A stretch of DNA of 64,000 nucleotides from an uncultured Bacteroidota bacterium. GTDB lineage: Bacteria; Bacteroidota; Bacteroidia; Flavobacteriales; Flavobacteriaceae. Both the position numbers and the translations under genes were made by a program. The stretch is taken from assembly GCA_902616905.1 (NCBI GenBank), contig CACMUP010000001.1, positions 106,722 through 170,721 of the forward strand, read 5' to 3'. The notes beneath the pieces were generated by a model. It was not told the DNA's origin, did no database searches, and saw nothing but the letters and a program-made list of their open reading frames with translations. Shown piece after piece: positions 38,865 to 48,040 of this stretch. Every line of letters begins with the position of its first letter. Position 1 is the stretch's first letter.

Positions 38865-40505
38865 TTATTTAAATCTTCTTTTTTTGATACTCTTTTTCTT
38901 TTTCTGACTTGAATTGAAGGAAAAAGTTTTACTTTTTTTAGTTAATTCAACAGAAACTTTTCGATTATCCATTACGACATTTTCAAAAGATTTTAAAACC
39001 AAAGCTGTGTGAATTTTTTTGATAGAGAAAAAGGAAAAATTTTTCATAACCTCTACCTGAAAAATATCATTTTTATCAATTTTAAGATAAGAACTCAAAA
39101 AATCTTTTAGGGTCTGCCAATCGTACTGATCTCTTGCACCAATATTTATGAAAAAACGATCATAATTATTTTTTTTATTATTTGCTTGATCATCTGAATT
39201 TTTATCATGTAGATTTAAATCATATTTTTCAAACTCCTTTGAAAGCATTAATTCAATAAGTAATTCTTTATCTATGTTTATGAAACTTTTAATCACTCCA
39301 GGCAAGTAGCTTTTTAAATTGCTATTTATAGGAGTTTTTAATATCTCATTAATCCAGGAACCAATCTTACTATTTAAAATTACTTCATAAGAAGGCATTT
39401 CTTGTCGAGGTACATTAATATTTAATTTCTTCTCTATCAGTCTAATTTTTTTTTCTTCGGATTTTGTGGCAAAAATTATTGAGACACCTTGTTTTCGTGC
39501 TCTACCTGTTCTTCCACTTCTATGAGTGTAGGTTTCAATTTCGTCTGGTAAGCGATAATTGATTATATGAGTTATATCGTCAACATCTATTCCCCTAGCA
39601 GCAACATCGGTAGCAATAAGAAGTTGAATTTTCTTTTTTCTAAAGGATTGCATAACTGCGTCTCTTTGGTTTTGACTTAAGTCACCATGAATGGCAGCCG
39701 CTTTATATCCATCATTAATTAATTTTTCTGATACCTTTTGTGTATCTATTTTAGTTCTGCAGAAAACACATCCAAAAATATCTTTATTTAAACTTATAAC
39801 AGATCTTAATGCTAAGTATCTCTCGTTTCTCGAAACAACATAGTATTGATGAATTATATTTTTAGAACTAGTATTTATTTTTCCGATATATACTTCCCTC
39901 GGCTTGGACATAAATTTTCTAGCTATAAAACTTACTTCAGATGGCATTGTTGCAGAAAATAACCAAGAATTTTTCTCTTTCGGGGTACTTTTAAGAATAT
40001 CTTTTATGTCCTCATAAAATCCCATATTTAGCATTTCATCTGCTTCATCCAAAACACAATATTTTATCTTACTAATATTTACAAACCTTCTTCTTATCAT
40101 ATCTTTAAGACGACCAGGAGTAGCTACAACAATTTGAGATCCACGTTTTATTCTTTTAGCCTGTTCAAAAATGTTAGCTCCTCCATAGATCGCAACTATA
40201 TTTATGCTTTTTTGATTTTGAGCGTAAACTGACAAATCGTTTGTTATTTGAAGACATAGTTCTCTTGTTGGAGAAAGGATTAAGCCCTGAGTATTTTTAC
40301 TTTTTGTATTTATAAGCTGTAGTAATGGAAATCCAAATGCAGCAGTTTTTCCTGTCCCTGTTTGTGCTAATGCAATAAGATCTGTAGTACTATCAAGAAG
40401 AAGAGGGATTACTTTAACCTGTACTTCAGTAGGAGTTTCAAAACCGAGTTTTTCTATAGAATGTAGAAGCTTAGAATTAAGGCCTAAGGACTTAAATGTT
40501 GCCAT
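38865..40505 (-). CDS. DEAD/DEAH-box ATP-dependent RNA helicase with C-terminal DbpA-type RNA-binding domain
   Basis: ALAQTGTGKTAAFGFP, VLDEADEMLNMGF, SATMP, HRSGRTGRA; C-terminal RFFINIGARDQYDWQTLKDFLSSYLKIDKNDIFQVEVM and a Lys-rich tail. Confidence 0.93.
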   Translation of the reverse strand: MATFKSLGLNSKLLHSIEKLGFETPTEVQVKVIPLLLDSTTDLIALAQTGTGKTAAFGFPLLQLINTKSKNTQGLILSPTRELCLQITNDLSVYAQNQKSINIVAIYGGANIFEQAKRIKRGSQIVVATPGRLKDMIRRRFVNISKIKYCVLDEADEMLNMGFYEDIKDILKSTPKEKNSWLFSATMPSEVSFIARKFMSKPREVYIGKINTSSKNIIHQYYVVSRNERYLALRSVISLNKDIFGCVFCRTKIDTQKVSEKLINDGYKAAAIHGDLSQNQRDAVMQSFRKKKIQLLIATDVAARGIDVDDITHIINYRLPDEIETYTHRSGRTGRARKQGVSIIFATKSEEKKIRLIEKKLNINVPRQEMPSYEVILNSKIGSWINEILKTPINSNLKSYLPGVIKSFINIDKELLIELMLSKEFEKYDLNLHDKNSDDQANNKKNNYDRFFINIGARDQYDWQTLKDFLSSYLKIDKNDIFQVEVMKNFSFFSIKKIHTALVLKSFENVVMDNRKVSVELTKKSKTFSFNSSQKKKKSIKKRRFK

Positions 40506-40571
40506 GAATTATTTTATGGTGGCAAATGTAGTTTTTTTAAATTCTAAAGGTTGTTTTTTATTATTTATTAT

Positions 40572-40604
40572 AAAAAAATCCTGTTGAGTAAACAGGATTT
40601 TTTT
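40572..40604 (-). terminator. Bidirectional-type terminator hairpin
   Basis: AAAAAAATCCTGTT-gagta-AACAGGATTTTTTT just downstream of the minus-strand Gfo/Idh gene. Confidence 0.85.
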
Positions 40605-40620
40605 AAAAATGAATTTTTAT

Positions 40621-42075
40621 CTAAATACCGAAACCGTCACGATATTCTCGAGATACAAACTGATTAGCTGCTTCAAGGTTAGTAATTTTCATGTTTTCAC
40701 CATCCCAAAGTAATTTCTTACGGGCATAATAGTCTATTCTTCCTTTTGATTTTTCCTCCCGTAGCATATAACTTCTAATAGCTAAATTACCCATTAATAC
40801 AGTTTCAGTCATGGGTCCTGCATAATCAAATGAAGAGGTCAAAGAAAGATGTTCTTTGCTTTTAAATCCTGCTTTACAAGCATCAACCCATTTTCTTTGG
40901 TGCCCATATTCAGGCTCAGGAAAATTTTCTTCTTCAGGACCAAATTTAGTTGTCCCGTTATTTAAATAAAGTTTAGGCATTAGAGGAGAGCTATCATTTA
41001 TGTTAGTAGAAATAATTCCTTTTTCTCCTATGATTAAAACTCCGTTTTCACTATTTGCACCACCTATATCATTATTTGGAGGAATTATTTCTGGATGAGG
41101 AGGCCTTATACCGCCATCGCTCCAAGTCATTTGTATAGGAGAATTACTTTTTTCAGTAGCATCAAAGTTGATTGTAATCATTGAAGATGGCGGACATCCT
41201 TCAGGGATATAGTCTGGACTCCACATTTTTGAAAAAACACTCCCAACACTGCATTCAGCAGAAGTCGGATATTTTAATCCCAAAGTTCTAAATGGAATGT
41301 CAATTAAGTGACATCCAACATCACCCAAAGCTCCGGTTCCATATTCCCACCAACCTCTCCAGCTAAAAGGGTGCATATTTGGTGTATATGGCTTTTCTTT
41401 TGCAGGACCGAGCCATAAATTCCAATTAAGTGCTTCAGGTTTTAAACTGGGATTTGCTTTTGGCATCATAACTCCTTGTGGCCATACTGGTCTATTTGTC
41501 CAGATTTTTACTTCAGATATTGCACCTAGTTTTCCTCTATCAATCCAATCTTGAACCATTTTAAGATATGGGTTTGATCCGCCCTGGTTTCCCATTTGGG
41601 TAACAACTTTTTGTTTTCTTGCCATTTGTGTTAAAATTCTGGCTTCTTTTATATTATGAGCCATAGGTTTTTGAATGTAAACATGTTTACCCCTTTCCAT
41701 AGCAAACATTCCTGCAGGGGCATGAACATGATCTGGTGTAGAAATAGTTACAGCATCAATGTCTTTCTCTTTATCTAACATAGTACGATAATCAACATAT
41801 CGCTTTGCAGTGGGAAATTTTTTTGCAGTACTAGACGCACTTCCTGAAAAGTCTACATCACAAAGAGCAATAATTCTCTCACGCCCATTTACTGAAGCGT
41901 AACTTATATCACTAGCCCCTTTCCCTCCAGATCCAATTGCTGCAATATTTAATTGATCACTAGGTGAAATATATCCAGGTCCACCTAAAACATTTCTAGG
42001 GACAATAAATATTGATGAAGCAGCAATTCCTTTTTTTATAAAATTTCGTCTTGATTCTTTTTTATTTTTTCTCAT
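40621..42075 (-). CDS. Gfo/Idh/MocA family oxidoreductase with Tat-like signal
   Basis: ESRRNFIKKGIAASSIFIVPRNVLGG; LNIAAIGSGGKGASDI, IDAVTISTPDHVHAPAGMFAMERGKHVYIQKPMAHN. Confidence 0.92.
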   Translation of the reverse strand: MRKNKKESRRNFIKKGIAASSIFIVPRNVLGGPGYISPSDQLNIAAIGSGGKGASDISYASVNGRERIIALCDVDFSGSASSTAKKFPTAKRYVDYRTMLDKEKDIDAVTISTPDHVHAPAGMFAMERGKHVYIQKPMAHNIKEARILTQMARKQKVVTQMGNQGGSNPYLKMVQDWIDRGKLGAISEVKIWTNRPVWPQGVMMPKANPSLKPEALNWNLWLGPAKEKPYTPNMHPFSWRGWWEYGTGALGDVGCHLIDIPFRTLGLKYPTSAECSVGSVFSKMWSPDYIPEGCPPSSMITINFDATEKSNSPIQMTWSDGGIRPPHPEIIPPNNDIGGANSENGVLIIGEKGIISTNINDSSPLMPKLYLNNGTTKFGPEEENFPEPEYGHQRKWVDACKAGFKSKEHLSLTSSFDYAGPMTETVLMGNLAIRSYMLREEKSKGRIDYYARKKLLWDGENMKITNLEAANQFVSREYRDGFGI

Positions 42076-42250
42076 TGTAATTAATGATATACATTTGTCA
42101 ATTTAAATATATGTATTTTCTATCCACTTTTTATCAATTTTAATTGATTAAAATTATTTTCATATTGTAACAAATAATAAATATTCATGAAACGATCATA
42201 TTGAAAATAATTAATATTGAAGTTATTATATTTAACATTAAATCAACAAA

Positions 42251-43747
42251 ATGAAATCATTTATTTACTTTAAAACGGTTGCTTTATTTATTGTTTTTTC
42301 TAGTTATGCACAAGATAGTATACCGAAGGCTCAGGTATTCAGAAGCATTCAAACACTCAAAACAGGTAGCCAAAATCTAAAATTTAATACAATTGCAGGT
42401 ACTATGGAACTTCGCGATGAAAAAAATAAACCTATTGCATTACATGGCTTTACGGCTTATTTTAAACAAGGTGAAACAAATAATAGACCAATTGTCTTTT
42501 CATTTAATGGAGGTCCAGGCTCTTCTTCATATTGGTTGCATATGGGTATAATGGGACCAAAAAGAATTGTTGTGTCTGATCCCTATTATAACAAAGCTGC
42601 TCCATATAAATTAGAGGATAATCCTTATTCTATTCTCGACATGGCAGATGTTGTTATGATGGATCCTATTGGAACTGGTTTAAGTGAATTGATTGGTGAG
42701 AGTAAGGGGAAGGATTTTTGGGGTGTTGACCAAGATATAAGATCTACTAGTCTTTTTATAATGCAATTTTTAAAAAAATATAATAGACTGCAATCACCTA
42801 AATATTTACTTGGAGAAAGTTATGGAACATTTAGAAATGCTGGGGTTATGAATTACCTTTTAGATAAAGGCTTTGCTTTAAATGGTGTGATTATGGTTTC
42901 TGCTGTTTTCGATTTAAGAACTTTAACATTTCCTCCAAATGATGACCTACCTTATATAGTTCATTTACCTTCCTATTCAGCAACAGCACATTATCACGAA
43001 AAATTAACTAAAGAAATGAATTCTTTAAATTTGGAATCATTTATAGATAAAGTAAGAGAATTTACTGAAAACGAGTATACTCCAGCTCTTTTTAAAGGGA
43101 CTAGTATTTCAGAAAATCATAAAAATAGAATAGCAGAGGGACTTGTAAAATTTGCTGGCTTAACAAAAGAATACTGGTTAAAAGCAAATTTAAAGGTAAA
43201 AGCATCTGAGTATTTTAATGAGCTTTTAAGGAACGGATCCAAAACAGTTGGACGATTAGATTCACGCTACACTGGAATAAATGAAAACCCAAAAAATCAA
43301 TATGCTATTACAGATCCTCAAAGTGATGCGATTTCGCCTCCATACACAGTAGGATTTTTAGATTATTTACATGGTTCACTAAATGTGTCAAAAGAATTAA
43401 ATTATAAAACTAGTGCATATGCAGATGAGGATTTTAAATGGGATTGGAGTCATAAAGGAAATGGAGGTTGGGGAACTCAAATAGCAATAAATACTTCAAT
43501 TGATATGGCAAGTGCAATGAGTAAGGATCCAAATCTAAAAGTATTAATAATGAATGGTTACTATGATTTAGCTACTGTATTTTATGGAGTCGAGCATACT
43601 ATTACTCATATGAATCTAGCTCCAGAAATAAAAGACAATATTATAATGACTTATTATGAAGCAGGACATATGATGTACATACACAAACCCTCAATGAAAA
43701 AATTTAAAGATGATTTATCTAGTTTCATTACAAAGACCCTAGAATGA
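42251..43747 (+). CDS. S10 family serine carboxypeptidase, secreted
   Basis: Signal peptide; PIVFSFNGGPGSSSYWLHMGIMGPK, YLLGESYGTFRNAGVMNYL, MNGYYDLAT, YEAGHMMYIHKPS. Confidence 0.92.
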   Translation: MKSFIYFKTVALFIVFSSYAQDSIPKAQVFRSIQTLKTGSQNLKFNTIAGTMELRDEKNKPIALHGFTAYFKQGETNNRPIVFSFNGGPGSSSYWLHMGIMGPKRIVVSDPYYNKAAPYKLEDNPYSILDMADVVMMDPIGTGLSELIGESKGKDFWGVDQDIRSTSLFIMQFLKKYNRLQSPKYLLGESYGTFRNAGVMNYLLDKGFALNGVIMVSAVFDLRTLTFPPNDDLPYIVHLPSYSATAHYHEKLTKEMNSLNLESFIDKVREFTENEYTPALFKGTSISENHKNRIAEGLVKFAGLTKEYWLKANLKVKASEYFNELLRNGSKTVGRLDSRYTGINENPKNQYAITDPQSDAISPPYTVGFLDYLHGSLNVSKELNYKTSAYADEDFKWDWSHKGNGGWGTQIAINTSIDMASAMSKDPNLKVLIMNGYYDLATVFYGVEHTITHMNLAPEIKDNIIMTYYEAGHMMYIHKPSMKKFKDDLSSFITKTLE

Positions 43748-43774
43748 TTAAATTTTACTGAAAAAACTCAAAGA

Positions 43775-44191
43775 ATGTTTAAACAACTATTTACTTTATT
43801 TTTTATAAGTTTAACACTGTTAAGCGCTCAAAGAGGTAAAACGGGTGATAAAACTTTTGTTAATAGATTTCCAGAGGATAAGTTTAATGAGATATCAAAT
43901 GCATCATTAGAAATTGTAAATGAAGTTGATCACGACATAATTGTAGTAATTAGAGATCAGAGAAAAAAATATCTACGTCATGTTTATATTAGAAATAAAG
44001 ATAAATTTAAATTTGAAGAGTTACCAATAACTCGTCTTTATGTTCAATTCAAGTCTAAAGAATTTTATTTTGAAGACTTTGAAAGGACAGCCATAAACTA
44101 TGGTGACCAACACATTTTTAATTTTTATTTTGATCCAAGAGAAAAAGGAAATTATTTTCAAATAACTGAAGAGGAATTTTTTAAACCTTAA
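43775..44191 (+). CDS. Secreted hypothetical protein
   Basis: 138 aa, clear signal peptide (MFKQLFTLFFISLTLLSAQ), no family recognised. Confidence 0.65.
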   Translation: MFKQLFTLFFISLTLLSAQRGKTGDKTFVNRFPEDKFNEISNASLEIVNEVDHDIIVVIRDQRKKYLRHVYIRNKDKFKFEELPITRLYVQFKSKEFYFEDFERTAINYGDQHIFNFYFDPREKGNYFQITEEEFFKP

Positions 44192-44209
44192 TTTTTTTAA
44201 AATTTTAAT

Positions 44210-45694
44210 ATGATAAAACTACTTCCTAGATGCTTAGCAATTTTATGTTTGATGTTTATAGGATGTTCATCCAAAAATTCTTCAAAATTAGAATTAATGG
44301 ATGTTTTTTCTGATGGAATGGTTTTACAACAAAAATCAAAATCCAAAATTTGGGGAAAATCCAACCCTAATTCTACTATTAATATTGAAGGGACGTGGGG
44401 TATAAAATTATCCACAGAATCTGATCAATATGGAAATTGGATGACTGAATTAAATACACCAAAAGCTGGAGGGCCACATTCATTGAAAATTACATCAGGT
44501 GAAATTGAAAAAGTAATTTCAGATATTTTATTCGGTGAAGTTTGGTTTGCATCAGGACAATCAAATATGGAAATGACTCTGGAAGGCTACCTCCCTAACG
44601 AACCAATAGACAACGGGGAAGAGGAAATATTAAATTCTCTTAATAATAATATTAGAATGTTTACAGTTAAAAACAATGTGACTTTATCTAAAATTAATAC
44701 CGCAGAGGGTTCATGGTTAAAAAGCAACCCAAAAAATAGTAGATACTTTAGTGCTACAGCATATTTTTTTGCAAAAAGAATTCAAAAAGAATTAAATATA
44801 CCTGTTGGTATTATTAGCTCTAGCTGGGGAGGCACACCAGCGGAAAGTTGGGTAAGTGAGGAAAAATTGAGAACTATAAGAGACTTTGATAATAAAATAG
44901 ATTCAACATATAATAAATATAAATATCTCAATAATAATCCCGTACCGTTAAATAAGAACAGAGGTAATGTTTTAGATGCTGATCCAAAGGAATGTTGTTT
45001 AAGCCTTCCAGTTGTATTATACAATTCCATGGTAAACCCATTTATAAATTATAAAATAGCTGGTGTTATATGGTATCAAGGAGAATCAAATGTTCCCAAA
45101 CCTAAACAATATAGAAAGCTGTTTCCATTATTAATTAATGATTGGAGAGATAAATGGGGTTATAATTTCCCATTTTATTTTGTACAGTTAGCACCATATA
45201 AATATGATGGACAAAGTAAAAATAAGTTAGCTGAATTAAGGGATGCTCAGAGAGCAACTTTAAAACTTTCAAAAACTGCTATGGTAGTTACTCTTGATAA
45301 TACTGAAAACTTTAATCTGATTCACCCAACGAATAAAAGTATTGTAGGTTTAAGATTGGCGAATATAGCTTTGAATAGAAATTATAGCAAAAACATAATC
45401 GATTCAGGACCATTGTTCAAAAAAATGGAAATTAATAATAACAAAATAATTATTTATTTCAAACACGTTGCTTCTGGGCTCACTAAAAAGGGTAACAAAC
45501 TTTTTGGTTTTGAAATTGCTGGTGAAGACAAAAAATTTCAAGAAGCAAAAGCTAAAATAAATCGAGGCAAGGTAATAGTTTGGAATAACAAAATATTGAA
45601 TCCGAAGTTTGTAAGATATGGTTGGAAAGATACTAGTACTGCCTCATTATTTAACAAGGAAGGTTTACCAGCATCTTCTTTTCAAACTGAGTAG
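44210..45694 (+). CDS. Sialate O-acetylesterase-like (SGNH) lipoprotein
   Basis: Lipobox MFIGCSS; FSDGMVLQQKSKSKIWGKSNP, EVWFASGQSNMEMTL, GIISSSWGGTPAESW, GVIWYQGESNV. Confidence 0.92.
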   Translation: MIKLLPRCLAILCLMFIGCSSKNSSKLELMDVFSDGMVLQQKSKSKIWGKSNPNSTINIEGTWGIKLSTESDQYGNWMTELNTPKAGGPHSLKITSGEIEKVISDILFGEVWFASGQSNMEMTLEGYLPNEPIDNGEEEILNSLNNNIRMFTVKNNVTLSKINTAEGSWLKSNPKNSRYFSATAYFFAKRIQKELNIPVGIISSSWGGTPAESWVSEEKLRTIRDFDNKIDSTYNKYKYLNNNPVPLNKNRGNVLDADPKECCLSLPVVLYNSMVNPFINYKIAGVIWYQGESNVPKPKQYRKLFPLLINDWRDKWGYNFPFYFVQLAPYKYDGQSKNKLAELRDAQRATLKLSKTAMVVTLDNTENFNLIHPTNKSIVGLRLANIALNRNYSKNIIDSGPLFKKMEINNNKIIIYFKHVASGLTKKGNKLFGFEIAGEDKKFQEAKAKINRGKVIVWNNKILNPKFVRYGWKDTSTASLFNKEGLPASSFQTE

Positions 45695-45696
45695 CA

Positions 45697-46494
45697 TTAT
45701 TTTTTTTGATAAACCCTCACATAATCGACCTCCATTTGGTCTTGTGTAAATTTTAAATCTATTTCACCACCTAAATTTCCTCCCATAGCTATGTTTAGCA
45801 GAATATATTGGTCATTTATATAAGGCCAATTCTTTAGAGTTTTATTATCTGGTTGATAAGTAAAATAGTGAAAATCATCTACATAAAACTTTAATTTATC
45901 TGGAGTCCATTCTAATCCATAAACATGAAAATTCTCTGACACATCACTTAAGTCTACTTGCTTTACGATAGTATTTCCCCCGTGAGTATCTGGTGTGTGA
46001 ATAGCACATTGTATCATTTCAAAATCTTCAAAAAGTTGTTCCATTATATCTATTTCACCACAAGCTGGCCAACCAACAGTTTCGTAATTGCTTCCTAGTG
46101 TCCAAATAGCTGGCCATGTTCCCTTAGCCCCAGGTAATTTTGCTCTAACCAATACTTTTCCATATGTGAATGATACTTTGGAGTTTAAACGAGCAGATGT
46201 GTATTGTTGAGTTGAACCAGAGTTTGTATACTGCTCTTTTTTAGCAATTATTTTTAATGTTCCATCACTTACGTAAGAATTTTCAATTCTATCTGTATAG
46301 TGTTGTAATTCATCATTGTACCAACTTCCATTATTCGGAGCTTTGGTTTCCAAAAACCATTTTGAAGTATCAACATTTTGAACTTTTTGATTAAACTCAT
46401 CACTCCAAATTAACTGATATTCAGTTTTTTTTTGAATAATATTTTGACAAGAAAAAAATAAAATAATAATTAAATAATTTGAAATGACTTTCAT
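45697..46494 (-). CDS. Glycoside hydrolase family 16 (laminarinase-like), lipoprotein
   Basis: LIWSDEFNQ, WPACGEIDIMEQLF (GH16 E-[ILV]-D-x-x-E), YILLNIAMGGNLGGEI, VDYVRVYQ. Confidence 0.93.
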   Translation of the reverse strand: MKVISNYLIIILFFSCQNIIQKKTEYQLIWSDEFNQKVQNVDTSKWFLETKAPNNGSWYNDELQHYTDRIENSYVSDGTLKIIAKKEQYTNSGSTQQYTSARLNSKVSFTYGKVLVRAKLPGAKGTWPAIWTLGSNYETVGWPACGEIDIMEQLFEDFEMIQCAIHTPDTHGGNTIVKQVDLSDVSENFHVYGLEWTPDKLKFYVDDFHYFTYQPDNKTLKNWPYINDQYILLNIAMGGNLGGEIDLKFTQDQMEVDYVRVYQKK

Positions 46495-46495
46495 G

Positions 46496-46690
46496 TTAAA
46501 TTTTAAAGTTGCTTAAAAAATTAAACATTACGAAAATATAAAATAAGATAGTTGTTATCGCTGCAATTAATCCAATACCTTTAACAAGTTCTTTATCGGT
46601 TGTCTTATTCAACCATTCAATTGAGGGTTTTATGCCTTTTAAAAGCATAACTAGTCCAAATATCGCCAATACATATGCCAATAGTTCCAT
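46496..46690 (-). CDS. Small two-TM hypothetical membrane protein
   Basis: 64 aa; starts with ATG, two hydrophobic stretches, sits 2 bp downstream of the GH16 start. Confidence 0.45.
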   Translation of the reverse strand: MELLAYVLAIFGLVMLLKGIKPSIEWLNKTTDKELVKGIGLIAAITTILFYIFVMFNFLSNFKI

Positions 46691-46759
46691 ACAATAATTT
46701 GTATTGTTTTAAATACTTAAATTTAATATTCTTGCTATTATTTACAACATTATAAATAA

Positions 46760-47296
46760 GTGAAAAAAGAAATTTTAAAAAATATTATTTGCGTACCAGA
46801 GACGGATAAGCAAAAAAGATTTTTATTAGGTAGAAGGGGTAAATCAATACTATTAGCTGTCGGTCTTAACCCAAGTACTGCTGATGAAAACAAGTTAGAT
46901 CCAACATCTAGGAATATCGAAACAATAGCTAAATTAAATGGATGTGATGGATGGCTTCTTATAAATTTGTGTCCATTAAGAGCTTCTAATCCAAAAAAGC
47001 TACCCAAAAGAGTCAATATTAAATTAATATATGAAAATGAAAAGTTTATCAGAGATCTAATCCAAAAGGATAGATTTAATATTAAAAAAATTTTATTTTG
47101 TTGGGGAAATTATCTTGATAGGAGGTCTTATCTAAAAAAACAGTCTATTAATATTTTAAATTTATTAGAAAACGAAAAACCAATTATTTATTGTTTAGGA
47201 AAAACAAGGTTAGGAAATCCTTTTCATCCTTCACCAATGGCAATAAATAGATTTTTAGGAGGGTTAAGTAAATTGAGATTGAAAAAGATGTATTAA
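46760..47296 (+). CDS. DUF1643 domain-containing protein
   Basis: LLAVGLNPSTADENKLDPTSRNIETIAKLNGCDGWLLINLCPLRASNPKKLP; GTG start at 46760. Confidence 0.85.
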   Translation: MKKEILKNIICVPETDKQKRFLLGRRGKSILLAVGLNPSTADENKLDPTSRNIETIAKLNGCDGWLLINLCPLRASNPKKLPKRVNIKLIYENEKFIRDLIQKDRFNIKKILFCWGNYLDRRSYLKKQSINILNLLENEKPIIYCLGKTRLGNPFHPSPMAINRFLGGLSKLRLKKMY

Positions 47297-47314
47297 AGTT
47301 AAATTTTAAGAAAA

Positions 47315-47929
47315 TCATCCTCCATCACCGCCACCACCACCGGCATCGCCTCCTCCAAAATCACCACCTACACCAGCATCTCCAATATACATATATCCTG
47401 CATCACTTGAAGGAATACTGTTAATATTTATTTGAAATTCATCTAAAACTATTCCTAATTCTTTAGGGTTAATTTTATTTGGAAGTTTAGTTTCCATTAT
47501 TTTTCCATTATTAATATTTAAATGGTATGTTTTTTTTGAAGAAAAAATGAAATAAGTATTCTTTATTAATATTATTTTAGGAGTAGTCCATGTGAATGGT
47601 GATTTTACCTTGAATTTTTCGTCTCCAGTTTTAATATCAATACCATTAAAAAATTTGTTTTTATCCAAAAAAATAATAATGTGGTCAATTATGTGGATAG
47701 AGTAAAATATATTTTGAATTTCCCAAAATTTCTCACCTGTTTCAAAACTTAATAGAGATGTATAATTTTTACCCCAATTTGAATAAGTAGTCACAATTAC
47801 AAGATCATCTATTCTTGAAATACCAGATATTTTATATTCAAATTCATGTTCCCATTCAAATATATCATTAAAGGGGTTATATTTTCTAATATTTTTTTTC
47901 TCTGAAATTAATATTGATTTTGACTTCAT
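47315..47929 (-). CDS. Hypothetical protein with PQQ-like beta-propeller-type repeats and Gly/Asp-rich C-terminal tail
   Basis: SLLSFETGEKFWEIQNIF, FNGIDIKTGDEKFKVKSPF; tail GDAGVGGDFGGGDAGGGGGDGG; no signal peptide evident. Confidence 0.6.
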   Translation of the reverse strand: MKSKSILISEKKNIRKYNPFNDIFEWEHEFEYKISGISRIDDLVIVTTYSNWGKNYTSLLSFETGEKFWEIQNIFYSIHIIDHIIIFLDKNKFFNGIDIKTGDEKFKVKSPFTWTTPKIILIKNTYFIFSSKKTYHLNINNGKIMETKLPNKINPKELGIVLDEFQININSIPSSDAGYMYIGDAGVGGDFGGGDAGGGGGDGG

Positions 47930-48040
47930 ATTCTCACAATATAGGGATTTAATTTATCAGTAATTCATTTTATAGTTGCATTAAAATCTATAAGTAATAA
48001 GCTTATTTTTGTATTACGTTGTATATATATTAATAATTTG

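Noticed and set aside
38865-40505. DEAD-box helicase as part of a defence island
   Set aside because: Conventional DbpA-domain RNA helicase; neighbours are metabolic, no nuclease or defence partner.
38342-47016. ORFs 38342..38584, 44197..44415, 44782..45030, 46750..47016 (-)
   Set aside because: Antisense shadows of DUF1080, sialate esterase and DUF1643 genes.
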